A stretch of DNA of 64,000 nucleotides from Armigeres subalbatus (Eukaryota > Arthropoda > Insecta > Diptera > Culicidae): assembly GCF_024139115.2 (NCBI RefSeq), contig NC_085140.1, forward strand, positions 458,538,248-458,602,247, in the 5' to 3' direction. Under the pieces are notes generated by a model. It made no database searches and had not been told where the DNA came from. It worked only from the letters and a program-made list of their open reading frames with translations. Below, piece by piece: positions 11,502 to 21,705 of this stretch (position 1 is its first letter; each line of letters opens with the position of its first letter). Position numbers and translations under genes: made by a program.

Positions 11502-13988
11502 TTTTTTTTTTTTTTTTTTTTTTTAATTTTTTTTCTAATTTTATTTGCTAATTATCTAATACATGCATTCATCTCTTAAACTAGGTGTTCCGTGTTTTCT
11601 TAACACTATCATCCTTATTTGCTATGTTATATTTTTAGTTTTTATTAATACATTTCAATTGCCTCTGGCAGTTAGAATTTTTCCTCTGGTTGAATTGAAC
11701 CATGTAGGAATTACAATGTTTTCAACTTAAACTAAACTTAACCTATTTTATACTAAGGGTACAAGGAGTTAATCGTTGCAATAGAAGATTGCAACGATTT
11801 TTTATCTAAAATTGAAATTATTTTGTTGGACATTTGTTGCAATGTCTCAATATTACAAATTCTATGAAGTTCATTGGTACTATACCACGGAGGCAACTTC
11901 AGAATCATTTTCAGAATTTTATTTTGAATCCTCTGAAGTGCCTTCTTTCTGGTATTGCAGCAACTAGTCCATATTGGCACAGCATACAACATGGCAGGTC
12001 TAAAAATTTGTGTGTAAATCAAAAGTTTGTTCTTAAGACAAAGTTTTGATTTTCTGTTTATAAGTGGATATAGACACTTAATATATTTGTTACATTTGGC
12101 TTGAAGGCCTTCAATGTGATTTTTAAAAGTTAATATTTGATCTAGCAGAAGTCCTAAATATTTAGCTTCGCTAGACCAATTAATTGGAACCCCATTCATA
12201 GTGACAATATGTCTGCTAGAAGGTTTCAAATAAGAAGCTCTCGGCTTATGTGGGAAAATTATAAGCTGAGTTTTGGAAGCATTCGGGGAAATTTTCCATT
12301 TTTGCAAGTAAGTGGAGAAAATATCCAAACTTTTTTGCAATCTACTACAATGACACGAAGGCTACGCCCTTTGGCTGAGAGACCTGTGTCATCTGCAAAC
12401 AAAGATTTTTGACACCCTGGTGGTAAATCAGGTAAGTCAGAAGTAAAATCGTGATACAAGATGGGCCCCAGTACGCTGCCCTGGGGAACACCAGCTCTTT
12501 CAGGTAATCTATCAGATTTAGAATTCTGATAGTTTACCTGCAGTGAGCGATCTGATAAATAATTTTGGATCAGTTTAATAATGTACAGAGGAAAATTAAA
12601 ATTCATCAATTTTACAATCAAACCTTCATGCCAAACACTGTCTAATGCTTTCTCTATATCAAGAAGAGCAACTCCAGTCGAATATCCTTCAGATTTGTTG
12701 AGCCGAATTAAGTTCGTAACTCTTAATAACTGATGAGTGGTTGAATGCCCATGGCGAAAACCAAATTGCTCATCAGCAAAATTAGAATTGTCATTAATAT
12801 GAACCATCATTCTATTTAAAATAATCTTTTCAAACAGTTTGCTTATTGAAGAAAGCAAACTGATTAAGGATAACTAGAAGCCTTAGCTGGATTTTTGTCC
12901 GGCTTCAAAATTGGAACAACATTGGCGTTTTTCCATTTATCTGGGAAGTATGCCAATTGAAAACATTTGTTAAATAAATTAACCAAAAAGGATAAAGAGC
13001 TCTCAGGAAGTTTTTTGATAAGTATGTAGAAAATACCATCATCACCCGGGGCTTTCATATTTTTAAATTTTCTAGTAATAGATCTCACTTCATCCAAATT
13101 AGTTCCCAACGAAGGGTCAAAAACATTATCTTGGTTGAGAATGTCTTCGAAGCTTCGTGTAACCTGATCCTCAATTGGACTAGTGAGACCTTGACTAAAA
13201 TTATGGGCACTCTCGAACTGCTGAGCAAGTTTTTGAGCCTTTTCGCCATTTGTTAATAAAATTTTATTTCCCTCTTTAAGCGCTGGAATTGGCTTTTGAG
13301 GTTTTTTAAGAATTTTCGTTAATTTCCAAAAGGGTTTCGAACTGGGATCCAACTTCGAGACATTATTCTCAAAGTTGGTATTTCTCAGAATAGCGAAACG
13401 TTTTTTAATTTCGTTTTGCAAATCTCGCCAAATAACTTTCAACGCGGGATCGCGAGTTCTTTGGTATTGCCTTCGCCTCACATTTTTAAGACGGATCAGT
13501 AGCTGAAGATCGTCGTCAATAATAATGGAGTTGAATTTAATTTCACATTTAGGAATTGCAATGCCTCTGGCTTCGACAATTAAATTTGTCAAAGATACGA
13601 GCGCATTGTCAATATCACTTTTGGTATCCAAAGGAATATAACATCAAATTTCCTATCAATATATGTTTTATATAAATCCCAATCAGCTCTATGATAATTA
13701 AAAGTAGAGCTGATTGGATTATAAATGGCTTCTTGTGAGATTTCAAATGTCACAGGAAGGTGATCAGAGTCAAAGTCAGCATGAGTTACCAATTGGCCAC
13801 ACAGCTGACTTGAATATTGAATAGTATAATATCCCGCAGAACAATCTTCAAATAAAATTTTGCCGTTGGAATTGCTTTGAGCATTATTCCATGAACGGTG
13901 TTTGGCATTGAAGTCACCAATTACGAAGAATTTTGATTTGTTGCGAGTCAGAATTTGAAGATCAGCTTTCAACAAATTCATTGCATTG
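11502..13988 (-). mobile_element. 5'-truncated Juan-like (Jockey clade) LINE insertion
   Basis: A poly(T) run of about 24 bases at 11500-11524 is the poly(A) tail of a minus-strand insertion. The 3' UTR runs to about 11752 and ORF2 from there to 13985. CTGAATGATCGTT flanks the element at 11489-11501 and 13989-14001 as a 13-bp target duplication. The element lacks its 5' half, the usual result of incomplete reverse transcription. The name Juan-like is a recollection of family sequence; Jockey clade follows from domain order and the lack of RNase H. Confidence 0.8.
11753..13985 (-). pseudogene. Juan-like ORF2: endonuclease end plus reverse transcriptase, frameshifted
   Basis: Read from 13985 leftward: the C-terminal endonuclease (FFVIGDFNAKHRSWNN, then QLVTHADFDSDHLPVTFE), a linker, and the reverse transcriptase with FKNMKAPGDDGI, GFRHGHSTTHQLLRV, GVPQGSVLGPILY and the catalytic FADD at about 12400. 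The thumb and tail (SEAKYLGLLLDQ, ILKMILKLPPWYSTNELHRI) end at the stop near 11753. The endonuclease lacks about 25 residues usually found between the NGKILF and QLCGQL blocks. Frameshifts or stops near 13615, 12865 and 12340 break the frame, so the copy cannot make a working protein. Confidence 0.8.
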
Positions 13989-14300
13989 CTGAATGATCGT
14001 TAACATCCTTGCGCTCTATCTTTCTCCAGGTCTCAACGGTGATCCATTGTTTTCTCTGTGTGCGCAGGTCGCCCAGATTATTCTCGCTGGTGGCGATGAA
14101 GGCATTCTTGATGGAGGTCCATTGTTCTTCCACGCCGCCACCTTCCGGAATATCTGCAGTACGCGTCTCCAGTTCTTCAACGAAGGACCGTTTCACCGTG
14201 GCTTCTTCCAGTCGGGGTGTGTTGAACCGTCGTCCAACTCTCTCATCAAGAGAGTCATTAAGATTATCGTTCGGAAGTGTAAAGGACGACATACACTAGT

Positions 14301-15221
14301 CTTCTTAAAACCCAAGAGAGATGTTCCTGAAGCTGCAGGATCTATTACACCTTTCAGTAATCTCCCCACAAATATTCCTGGTGATCATCGAAGATGATTT
14401 TGAGAAACTTTTTTCCGGCGAAAGCGCTTTTAGATTCACACAAATCTTATGTACCAAAACCAACCTTTTCAATACATTTTGGGGATCCCATAAACTGTCA
14501 GCCCTGGGGCCCCCTTCCGGCTACATCCGGCCTACACTGTCCGTTCCCGAATTTTAGTTACTATCGGCTTCCACCAACGGAGCAGATCTGGGGGACGGGT
14601 TCACCAAACTGAATATTTATCCTTAAATTAATTATATAGGTACGACAAAATTCCGTATATTTTAATAATCACGGCTTCCGAAAGAATTCCTGGGGAATTT
14701 AAGAAGGCATCCCTTACTTTGAACTTGAACACAAATCCATACACTTTTATCGGTCGTTAGCCCGATCATCAATACATCATGAGTAAAACTCTCTCAAAAG
14801 ATGAAAACAATCCATAATTTTGAATAAATGTTTCTATCAAATCATACAATTGAAAATGTATTGAATTTTATTATAAATTGATCTATGGACAAAAAAGAAC
14901 GTGTTGCCGTCTTCAAAGGAATGCATGAAGAATTCCAGAAGCAAATCCTGCATAAATATAAGACTTTATTCGGGTAATCAATTAGGGATTGCTTTGTAAA
15001 TTCTTTTGAGAATTCGCTTGTTATATTTTCAGGAATGTATTGAAAAACAAAAAAAAACAAATTTACTAAGGATTTTGAAGGAACTTTCAAAGAAAATTCT
15101 GGATTAATTTTCAAAGGAATTTTCGGAGGAATCACTGAAGGTGTATCCATAGGAATTATTAGCGTAATTTTCTGAATTATTCTGAAGGAATTTCCAAGAT
15201 GAGTCAGCGCGGACAGAAACC
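14301..15221. other. No gene; degenerate AATTCC/GAAGGAATT-type repeat in the right half
   Basis: Bases 14301-14690 hold unassigned sequence bordering the old LINE. From about 14690 to 15200 the sequence is dominated by loose repeats such as GAAGGAATT, AATTCCAG and AATTTTC, the same kind as the array at 17265-18410. Confidence 0.45.
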
Positions 15222-15805
15222 GTGAAAAACCACAGATGGATCAAAATTTGAGGATTCCACTGGTTTCGGTGTGTATAACAATTTACATCAAATTGCAAGA
15301 AACTATGTTCAGTATACATTGATGAACTAGAAGCTATATATTACGCACTGGAGTATATTGCAACACTTTCTGCTGAGCACTTCTTCATCTTCACCGACAG
15401 TCTTAGTTCTCTGGAGGCTGTTCGGTCGATGAAGCCGATTAAGCACTCAGCGTATCTCCTAAGAGGAATACGAAAAGCATTCAGTGCTTTATCGAAACGC
15501 TCCTATACCATCACCATGGCATGGGTCGCTTCTCATTGCTCGATTCCGGGCAATGAGAAAGCGGACTCCCTGGCTAAGGTGGCGCTATGGAAGGTGATAT
15601 TTATGATCGACTAATCGCCTTTGATGTTTTTTTTTGCATTAGCTTGACAGGAGACCTTGATCAGTAGACAGCGGAAATGGAAAAGTGGAGATATGGTTAG
15701 ATGGATGCATTCTATTCTCCCTTAGGTATCGAAGAGACCATGGTTCAAAGGGTTGAATGTGGGACGTGATTTCATTCAAACCATGTGTAGACTAATATCT
15801 GGTGC
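15222..15805 (+). pseudogene. I-clade LINE fragment with RNase H domain
   Basis: Encodes an RNase H of I-type LINEs: an acidic start (ACAGATGGATC, DGS), ELEAIYYALEY, FIFTDSLSSLEAVRS, and WVASHCSIPGNEKADSLAK at 15510-15580. It continues through disrupted frames to RPWFKGLNVGRDFIQTMCRL at about 15735-15800. All four RNase H acidic/His blocks are visible, but stops and frameshifts separate them. No endonuclease or reverse transcriptase precedes it, so it is a 5'-truncated or rearranged relic. Confidence 0.65.
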
Positions 15806-16941
15806 AGTTCGTAGTACACCCACTTTGGCCCTAGACGCAATGCTTCACCTGCCCCGGTTAGATCAATTCATAAAGCTGGAAGCGGAAAAAAGTGCTCTAA
15901 GGTTAAAGAGAACAAAAACACTGCTGTCGGGAGACCTTACTGAGGTGACCCTCAGCATATTAAATGAATTTGCCATAAATCCCGCAATAGGAATTTGTAG
16001 CGACTGGATGGAAACGGTAGTCAATTATGACTTACCTTACGATGTGTTCATTCCTTCCCGCCAGGAGTGGGAAGGAGGTGGACCCAGCGTTCCAACAGGC
16101 TCTATAAATTTCTTCACAGATGGTTCGAAAATGAATAATCTGACAGGATCCGGAATCTATGGCCCAACAACAAAAATTTCTGTCCACTTAGGACAGTGGC
16201 CCACAGTATTTCAGGCGGAAATATATGCAATATTAGAATGCGTGTTATTATGCCTGAGGAGAAAGTATAGATTTGCAAAAATATGTATTTTCTCTGACAG
16301 CCAAGCGGCACTTAAGTCGCTTAATAACTACACTTGTAACTCAAAGCTAGAGTGGAATGCATTCTGGCTTTGAAAAACTTATCCATACGCAATCGAGTCT
16401 ACCTATATTGGATCCCAGGACATACGGGTCTAGAGGGAAACGAGATTGCTGATGAGCTAGCCAGGAATGGATCTAATGAAAGGTTCATTGGCCCTGAGCC
16501 CTTCTGCGGGATCTCAGACTGCTCTGTAAAATGGAACTGAACAAATATATGGTCAGTCAAATCACATCAAACTGGAATGCACTTCCCCATACGAGCCAAT
16601 CCAAAAGGCTCGTAACGATTAACCCCAAGAAAACCCAACAACTATTAGGTCTCAACAAAAGGGATCTCAACATCTACACCGGTCTAATAACTGGACACTG
16701 CCCCTGCAGATACCATCTACAAAAGATCGGAGCAATCCAAACCTCAAATTGCCGCTTCTATGACGAGGAGAGAGAAACATCAGAACACATCCTCTGCTAT
16801 TGCAGTGCACTCACCCAACGTAGGTTCAAAGTTCTCAGCAAGCCCTTTTTAGGGCCTGCTGACATATGGATCTTATCCCCCAAGGACGTGGTTGGCTTCA
16901 TAAAGCTAGTCTCGCCAGAATGGGGGAGTCACATACTGTAA
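15806..16941 (+). pseudogene. LOA-type LINE C-terminal fragment with RNase H and zinc-knuckle-like tail
   Basis: Begins abruptly with GAVRSTPTLALDAMLHLP, a post-reverse-transcriptase block of LOA-type LINEs. RNase H follows: FFTDGSKM at about 16110, FQAEIYAILE, FSDSQAALKSLNN, and PGHTGLEGNEIADELARNG at 16420-16475. The tail has GLITGHCPCRYHLQKIG and CRFYDEERETSEHILCYC. Frame changes occur near 16360 and 16535. The same family forms the broken copy at 28366-32330. The open frame 15753-16373 runs from the I-clade fragment straight into this one. Confidence 0.7.
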
Positions 16942-17139
16942 CTCAGGATCTCTATTCATCAATAATAGATGGTCTTGAGTTCAGTCGATACCAAGGTATC
17001 TCAGTGACAAACATGTTACTGAGATAACTTGCGTATTTCACAGTAAAAGGGTATATCACAAGAGTCCTAAAATCTGGACGCAGTGATCTTCACCCGACAA
17101 ACGAGGAGAAATATCTAATCACTACTAGAGATGGTCGGG

Positions 17140-17257
17140 TTTCAAATTTTGTAAACCCGAACGCGACCCGAACCCGATTTAGATATTCCTTTCAAACCCG
17201 GACCCGACCCGAACCCGAAATGAAAAATCTTATCAAACCCGAACCCGACCCGTACCC
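17140..17257. repeat. ACCCGA-type short repeat, G-quadruplex-prone on the minus strand
   Basis: Three clusters of CCC tracts (AACCCGAACCCG, ACCCGGACCCGACCCGAACC, AACCCGAACCCGACCCGTAC). On the opposite strand these give four GGG runs separated by 2-3 bases, matching the usual intramolecular quadruplex pattern at least twice. Confidence 0.7.
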
Positions 17258-17264
17258 CACAATG

Positions 17265-18410
17265 AATTTCTTGACAGATTCCCGAAGGAATTTCAAAAAT
17301 AAATTCTTTGGAAATTTTTAAAAAAGTTTTAAAGGAGTTGCTAAAAGAAATTCTCTAGGAATGTCCGCAGGAATTTTTGAAGAAGTTACTGAAGGAATTT
17401 TCAACGAAATGCCAGAAACAATTTTCTTTGGAAATTCCATAAATAATTTCCGAAGAAATTCCTGAAGGAATTTATTAAAAAGTTAAAAAAAAAAATCGTA
17501 GGGCAATTGTCGAAGGAACCAACAAACTGAATTTTATTCAGCAAAACTGTTTGTTGGAGAATCCTACAAAACTCGTAGGAATATCCGGAAAAATATTCTA
17601 AAATGGTTTCAAAAGTTTTCCTAGAAAAATGTCTAATGAATTCATTAAAAAAAATCCCAAGCAAATTCTGAAGCATTTTCCAAAGGTATTTCCAGTAGAA
17701 GCATAATAACTAGGGCTAGTGTTAGTTATTTTGCCAAATATGCTGCAATAAGCTTAACTTGTCCGTTTATTGTCCATCATGTTGTAGAGCATGTTTAGTT
17801 TCATCATCAACGGCGGTTGGTGTTGGTCACGCGAACGGGAGCAAAATTAGCATTCATATAATTTTGCGTCAACTGTATTTTCCGTATTTCCGAACGAGTT
17901 CCGAAAGGAATTTTCGAAAGAATTTCCAAAGCAATTTTTTTAAAGCAAATCCGAGGAAATTTCTAAAGGAACTCGTTAATGAATTTACAAAGGAATCCTC
18001 GAAGCCCTGAAGTAATTCCCGAAGAATTTCCCAACAAATCTCCGAAACAATTCCTTAAGAAATATTTGAAAGAAATCTTAAATACATTTCCGAAAAAAAA
18101 TCCTAATGGAATTCTCGAAGAAATTTTAAAAGAATATCTGAAAAAATCTTCACAGTATTTTACGGAAGTATTTCCGAACAAAAATTTCGAAGGAGCTCGA
18201 AAGAAAAAGTTCCAAAGGAATTACTGAGGGAAATTGCGAAGCAATTCTTAGAATTCCCTCTTTGAAGGTATTTTTGAATTTATTTGCAAAAGATGTTCCG
18301 AAGGAAAACCTGGAAGATGTTTTGATCGAATGGCTGGAGCAATTTATGGGTGAACTTGCGAAGAAATTCCTGGAGGTATTTCCTAAAGAATTTCTTGAGT
18401 TATTTACGAG
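17265..18410. repeat. Degenerate GGAATT/GAAGAAATT array
   Basis: Over 1.1 kb the sequence is built from variants of a roughly 20-30 base phrase such as TCCGAAGGAATTTC, TTCCTGAAGGAATT and TCCCGAAGAATTTCC. Unrelated DNA interrupts it at about 17705-17885. Units are too diverged for a clean period. Similar blocks lie at 14690-15200, 23700-23880 and 50530-50900. The long open frames it creates on both strands are low-complexity by-products, not genes. Confidence 0.65.
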
Positions 18411-18710
18411 AAAAAAAATGTGACTTGTAAGGCCACAAATATATATTTTTTTAAACGATTTTGGGGCCTCTTCCCCTACTCTGTAACACACTACGTCAAA
18501 GTGATCTACAAAGCGTTACGGGGCCTATAATGTAGCATCCACCATGCAAGTTGGCTTAGTACATGTACATCTGAATGGAGACGCATGGTTATTTTATTTC
18601 GTCCTTCGGTAAGCGGTAGGTAGTTCAAGGATGTTGCATTCGATGGAAGGATGCAACAAGTTGTCAAAGTTTCTATTGATTTATGAAATAGTTGGAAATT
18701 TTGTCGGACA

Positions 18711-18860
18711 AGTCGAGTCAAGTACCAGACACTGAAGGTAGCCTTACTGTTGAGGACGAAAATCTCGTATCCGTAAAGTTACAATCAAGTGGTGGAATTA
18801 AATGAGATAGTATAAACTCGTCTTATGACAAGTGAAGACATTCCACTAAAAAGCTCAAAA
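18711..18860 (+). repeat. Dispersed ~150-bp repeat family, most intact copy
   Basis: Runs from TCGAGTCAAGTACCAGACAC through CTTACTGTTGAGG, GGTGGAATTAAATG and TATGACAAGTGAAGACATTC to AAAAAGCTCAAAATAG. No terminal inverted repeats and no tRNA-like promoter are visible, so its class is unknown. Other copies or pieces occur at about 8505, 21337, 28231, 33837, 34530, 36465 and 37268. Confidence 0.65.
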
Positions 18861-19559
18861 TAGTTTCAAACAAGTAGTTAGTTAAACTGCATTGTGCTTT
18901 ATGTACAGTTTTTTCAATTTTTTATGTTATCAATATGTTGTGGTATTATTTATGTCAAGTGTTATAAAAATATCTATTAGTTTCGAAGTTGCACGCATGG
19001 CACAGCATATTACAAAACAGTCGTCAGTTCCAGAGGGCTAACATATCGCTCAAACTGTGACTTTTAATCTCTATGTGCCGATGCTGTGAGAAAACACAAT
19101 CTTGGTGGAGCAAAACAAAACTCCCAACATAGAAAGCACGAGTCGGAGCATATGCTCTCAACGCAACAACGCTCTCGCAAAAAGCCACTGAACTATGAAG
19201 ATAATGTTCTACGCATAAACAACACTACCACCGTAGCGTATCATACAATGATCGTAGTGCGATCGCGCATAAGTCGAAAAGAATGCTAAGGAATTTCCTC
19301 ATGGCATGGGATGCGACACGCAAACATAGCCAACCTGGACGCATTAAAATAAAATTGTGTGGTGATCGTGCTAGGAACGATCGGCATCCACCGTATGTCG
19401 CAGCCACCAATACTGCATTCGCAGGATGTTAAAGAGATGATGGCGAGCATAAGATAGCATAGCGAACTCAAGTTGGTGTGATCTTGCAGAACCAATGAAA
19501 AAGAGAGTCTTGTTGGCAGCCATCATCGTACCTGGACCTGACCAGTTTGTGCAACGGTG
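18861..19559. other. No gene recognised
   Basis: AT-rich to about 19080, then rising G+C content. Short open frames are present on both strands but none has a recognisable domain. Confidence 0.4.
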
Positions 19560-20345
19560 CGCTCAGTATTGAACTGATCGCGCGATCGTGTGGAAGTGTG
19601 CGCCCTGGGCCCGTCCAGAGTAGGATAGTCGGATACTGAGTGAGCATTCCGAGATAGAAGACCACGGAAAGCGCGCCGCGACCCACCGTCAAGCGGGGAG
19701 GAAGCCGAAGAAGCGGAAGAAGAAGAGAAAAGATTCCTCTTAATGTGCCAAAGTCGTCGGCGTGAGAGACGTGACGGGAGGGTGCGTGAGTGAGCTTAGC
19801 GCGCGGTGCGGAAACGTGAATAAGGGAGGACCTCTTTTAGAGCTCTGGAACGGAATTGTTACTGAAGTGAGTGAGTAAGCGCAGTTTACGAAGAAGTGCC
19901 GTATTTTATGTTTTTTTTATTCGGGCATACCATTATGCTATGTGTATAGATTTTGTATCAACCTCTGCACAGGAAAACGATAGACTAAGAAGATCACTGA
20001 AAAAGTGCTTTTTGCTTGATGTGTTACAAGTGGAAGTGTGTAGCGGCTATTTGTCTTATCATTCCTATGCGTTGTTTTAAAAAACTAATCTGAACTGGCC
20101 GACGTCGTATGAAGAAAAGAATTGAAACATGGAAACGTTTTGTGCATTCTGAAGGGAAAATATTTCAAGTGATTGAAGACGAAAAGATGTGAAAGAGATG
20201 AATTATAACACGAATTTGATGAAAAATTGTTCAAATTGTTTAGAAGGAGCGTTATGCTATTGAAGGAAGAATTCGATGACGACCATTTGAGTCTGGTGCT
20301 TTGACTTATTGATGTCTGTGAGTGCTGAAGAAATAACAGAAAAAG
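19560..20345 (+). promoter_or_regulatory. Candidate non-coding 5' exon or promoter region (possibly dachsous)
   Basis: This stretch is clearly G+C-richer than its surroundings. It starts near an initiator-like GCTCAGTATT at 19561, contains purine-rich leader-like sequence without a long reading frame, and ends at a donor-like AAAAGGTAAAG (GT at 20346). It lies on the same strand as dachsous, whose coding exon is preceded by an acceptor-like site. The link is inference only; it could equally belong to an unknown non-coding RNA or be chance. Confidence 0.2.
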
Positions 20346-21336
20346 GTAAAGCAGGAAGAAAAAATGGAGCAGTTAAAATAAGAGAAAAAAGATAATTTAT
20401 GAAAATGTATGCAATTCGATTTTGCGACGTGTAACACGTTCTGGATGTTATTATTGGCTGCTGTTGGAGTTGCTTCTGTTCTGTTCGGTCGTTGCAGTCA
20501 CTGCGCTGCTGCCTGCCAGCTACTGAGCTGATATGTCCGTCTATTTTGTTCCCAGGATGCGAGCGAGGTTTGTTGCTGTCCCCTTGCGGCCGTCGCCTGT
20601 GTAGTGTGTAAGGAACTTGCGATGATAGTGATGCTGAGAGGCTGCAGATGATGGATAACGTCTGTGTCTGAGCGAGTGTTGCAAGCCAACAGGAGACGGA
20701 AGCCTCGCCGAGACGCGATCATCATCGCGCGCATCTTCCACGGTTTGTGAAAATTAAAAATGCGAATTTATTTTAGTCCTGACGACTGATTCGATAGGAA
20801 ATCGATAGCCGGTAGCACAAATCGAAGGGGCAAGGGAAGTTTGAAAAACGATTCCCGGTGGATCTCATGGGAATGGAGAATGCCACTGAGTCATGTTCTC
20901 GGGAAGAACTTCATGGCTAATTTATAATGATTTGTAGTTGATTAGAAAAAAAAGCATTATTATGCGACGATCTTTTGGTAATGATGGTGATATTTATTTA
21001 GTTTATTGTTGTCGTGATTGCAATTTTATTCAGTTTAAAGAATTGTTAATCGTTCAACTAATGTCTGCCTACTTATTATTAATTTATTAAGCTGTATTAA
21101 ACATTCTGTTGACTGTTGAGCTGCAATAAAGCATCATGATGTTTTTACACAGATTGATATGCTTATTCATCGGTGAAGCGACCCAGTTCTTGGTAATCAT
21201 ACATAGCTGGCCATAAGCATCTTTATTTGTTGTGAATGCAAACGTCAAGTAGAAGGAAAAAAATAATTATTCTACAGCACAGAATTCCTTTGAAACCAAA
21301 TTAAACAAACTCTAGAATTGTTAAGAAAATTATTTT
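20346..21336. other. No gene recognised
   Basis: Mixed sequence; a G+C-rich patch at 20440-20740 has overlapping short minus-strand frames without a domain. The rest is AT-rich. Confidence 0.4.
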
Positions 21337-21482
21337 GAGCTTTTTAGTGGAATGTCTTCACTTGTCATAAGCCGAGTTTGTACAATCCCATTTAATTCCA
21401 CCACTTAATTGTACCTTGACAGATACGTATTTTGACCTCAAGGTCGTCTTCAGTGCCTCGTATTTGATACGACTTCGAAGTC
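21337..21482 (-). repeat. Dispersed ~150-bp repeat family, minus-strand copy
   Basis: Nearly full-length reverse copy of the family at 18711-18860: GAGCTTTTTAGTGGAATGTC at the left, CCACTTAATTGTACC in the middle and CAGTGCCTCGTATTTGA at the right. Confidence 0.65.
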
Positions 21483-21509
21483 TTTTACTTCTGCAGCTCG
21501 GAAAAAATA

Positions 21510-21705
21510 CGCGCCAGCAAAATAAATAATTGATATTTCGGCAAAAATCGCGTTTGTTAGCTGATTTTCGGCAAATTATTCGCTGATTATCAGCAATTTT
21601 GACAGAAATCTCGGCAAAAAACATGTTTGCTGGGGCACGACTGTGCGATTCTCGGTAAAAGTTTAACATTTTGCTGCGATCCCGAAAAAAAGTGTGCATT
21701 CGAAA
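21510..21705. mobile_element. Partial copy of the TCGGCAAAAA-rich MITE
   Basis: Shares the interior phrases TTTCGGCAAAAATC, GAAATCTCGGCAAAAA, CATGTTTGCTG and a right end AAAAAAAGTGTG with the MITE at 9419-9670. The left terminus is not clear. Confidence 0.45.

Larger units (their letters stand above)
11088..14011. mobile_element. Foldback (long inverted repeat) element, ~424 bp without its inserted LINE
   Basis: Bases 11088-11290 and 11300-11501 are near-complementary arms, for example CATTCAGTAATTTGCGTTC near 11105 against its complement ending at 11498. The right tip continues at 14002-14011, past the LINE inserted at 11502-13988. The tips read CAAGGATGTTAAC on both arms. Flanks CGCTCCTCTATC (left) and CGCTCTATC (right) suggest a target duplication of about 9 bp with a CTC slip. 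The host LINE frame is interrupted exactly here, which supports these boundaries. Confidence 0.7.
10503..14300 (-). pseudogene. Old non-LTR retrotransposon remnant, split by nested insertions
   Basis: The older host element of a nested cluster, read right to left. Bases 14290 to 14012 encode a LINE ORF2 linker typical of proteins often labelled craniofacial development protein 2-like (for example VEEQWTSIKNAFIATSENNLG, ending at ETWRKIE). The frame resumes left of the insertions at 11087, where GAGGAGCGAAGAAAAGCC continues the same helix after a frameshift. Further left, a fragment from just after the reverse transcriptase (NSNVKSVLLYTSETW, RLQVFINRCG, RKWGWVGHTL) follows at 10820-10503. The reverse transcriptase core is absent between about 10830 and 10850, so the copy was internally deleted and is dead. 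The clade was not settled. Confidence 0.6.

Noticed and set aside
17401..18491. Several frames of 70-110 codons as genes
   Set aside because: They are translations of a low-complexity degenerate repeat, open on both strands.
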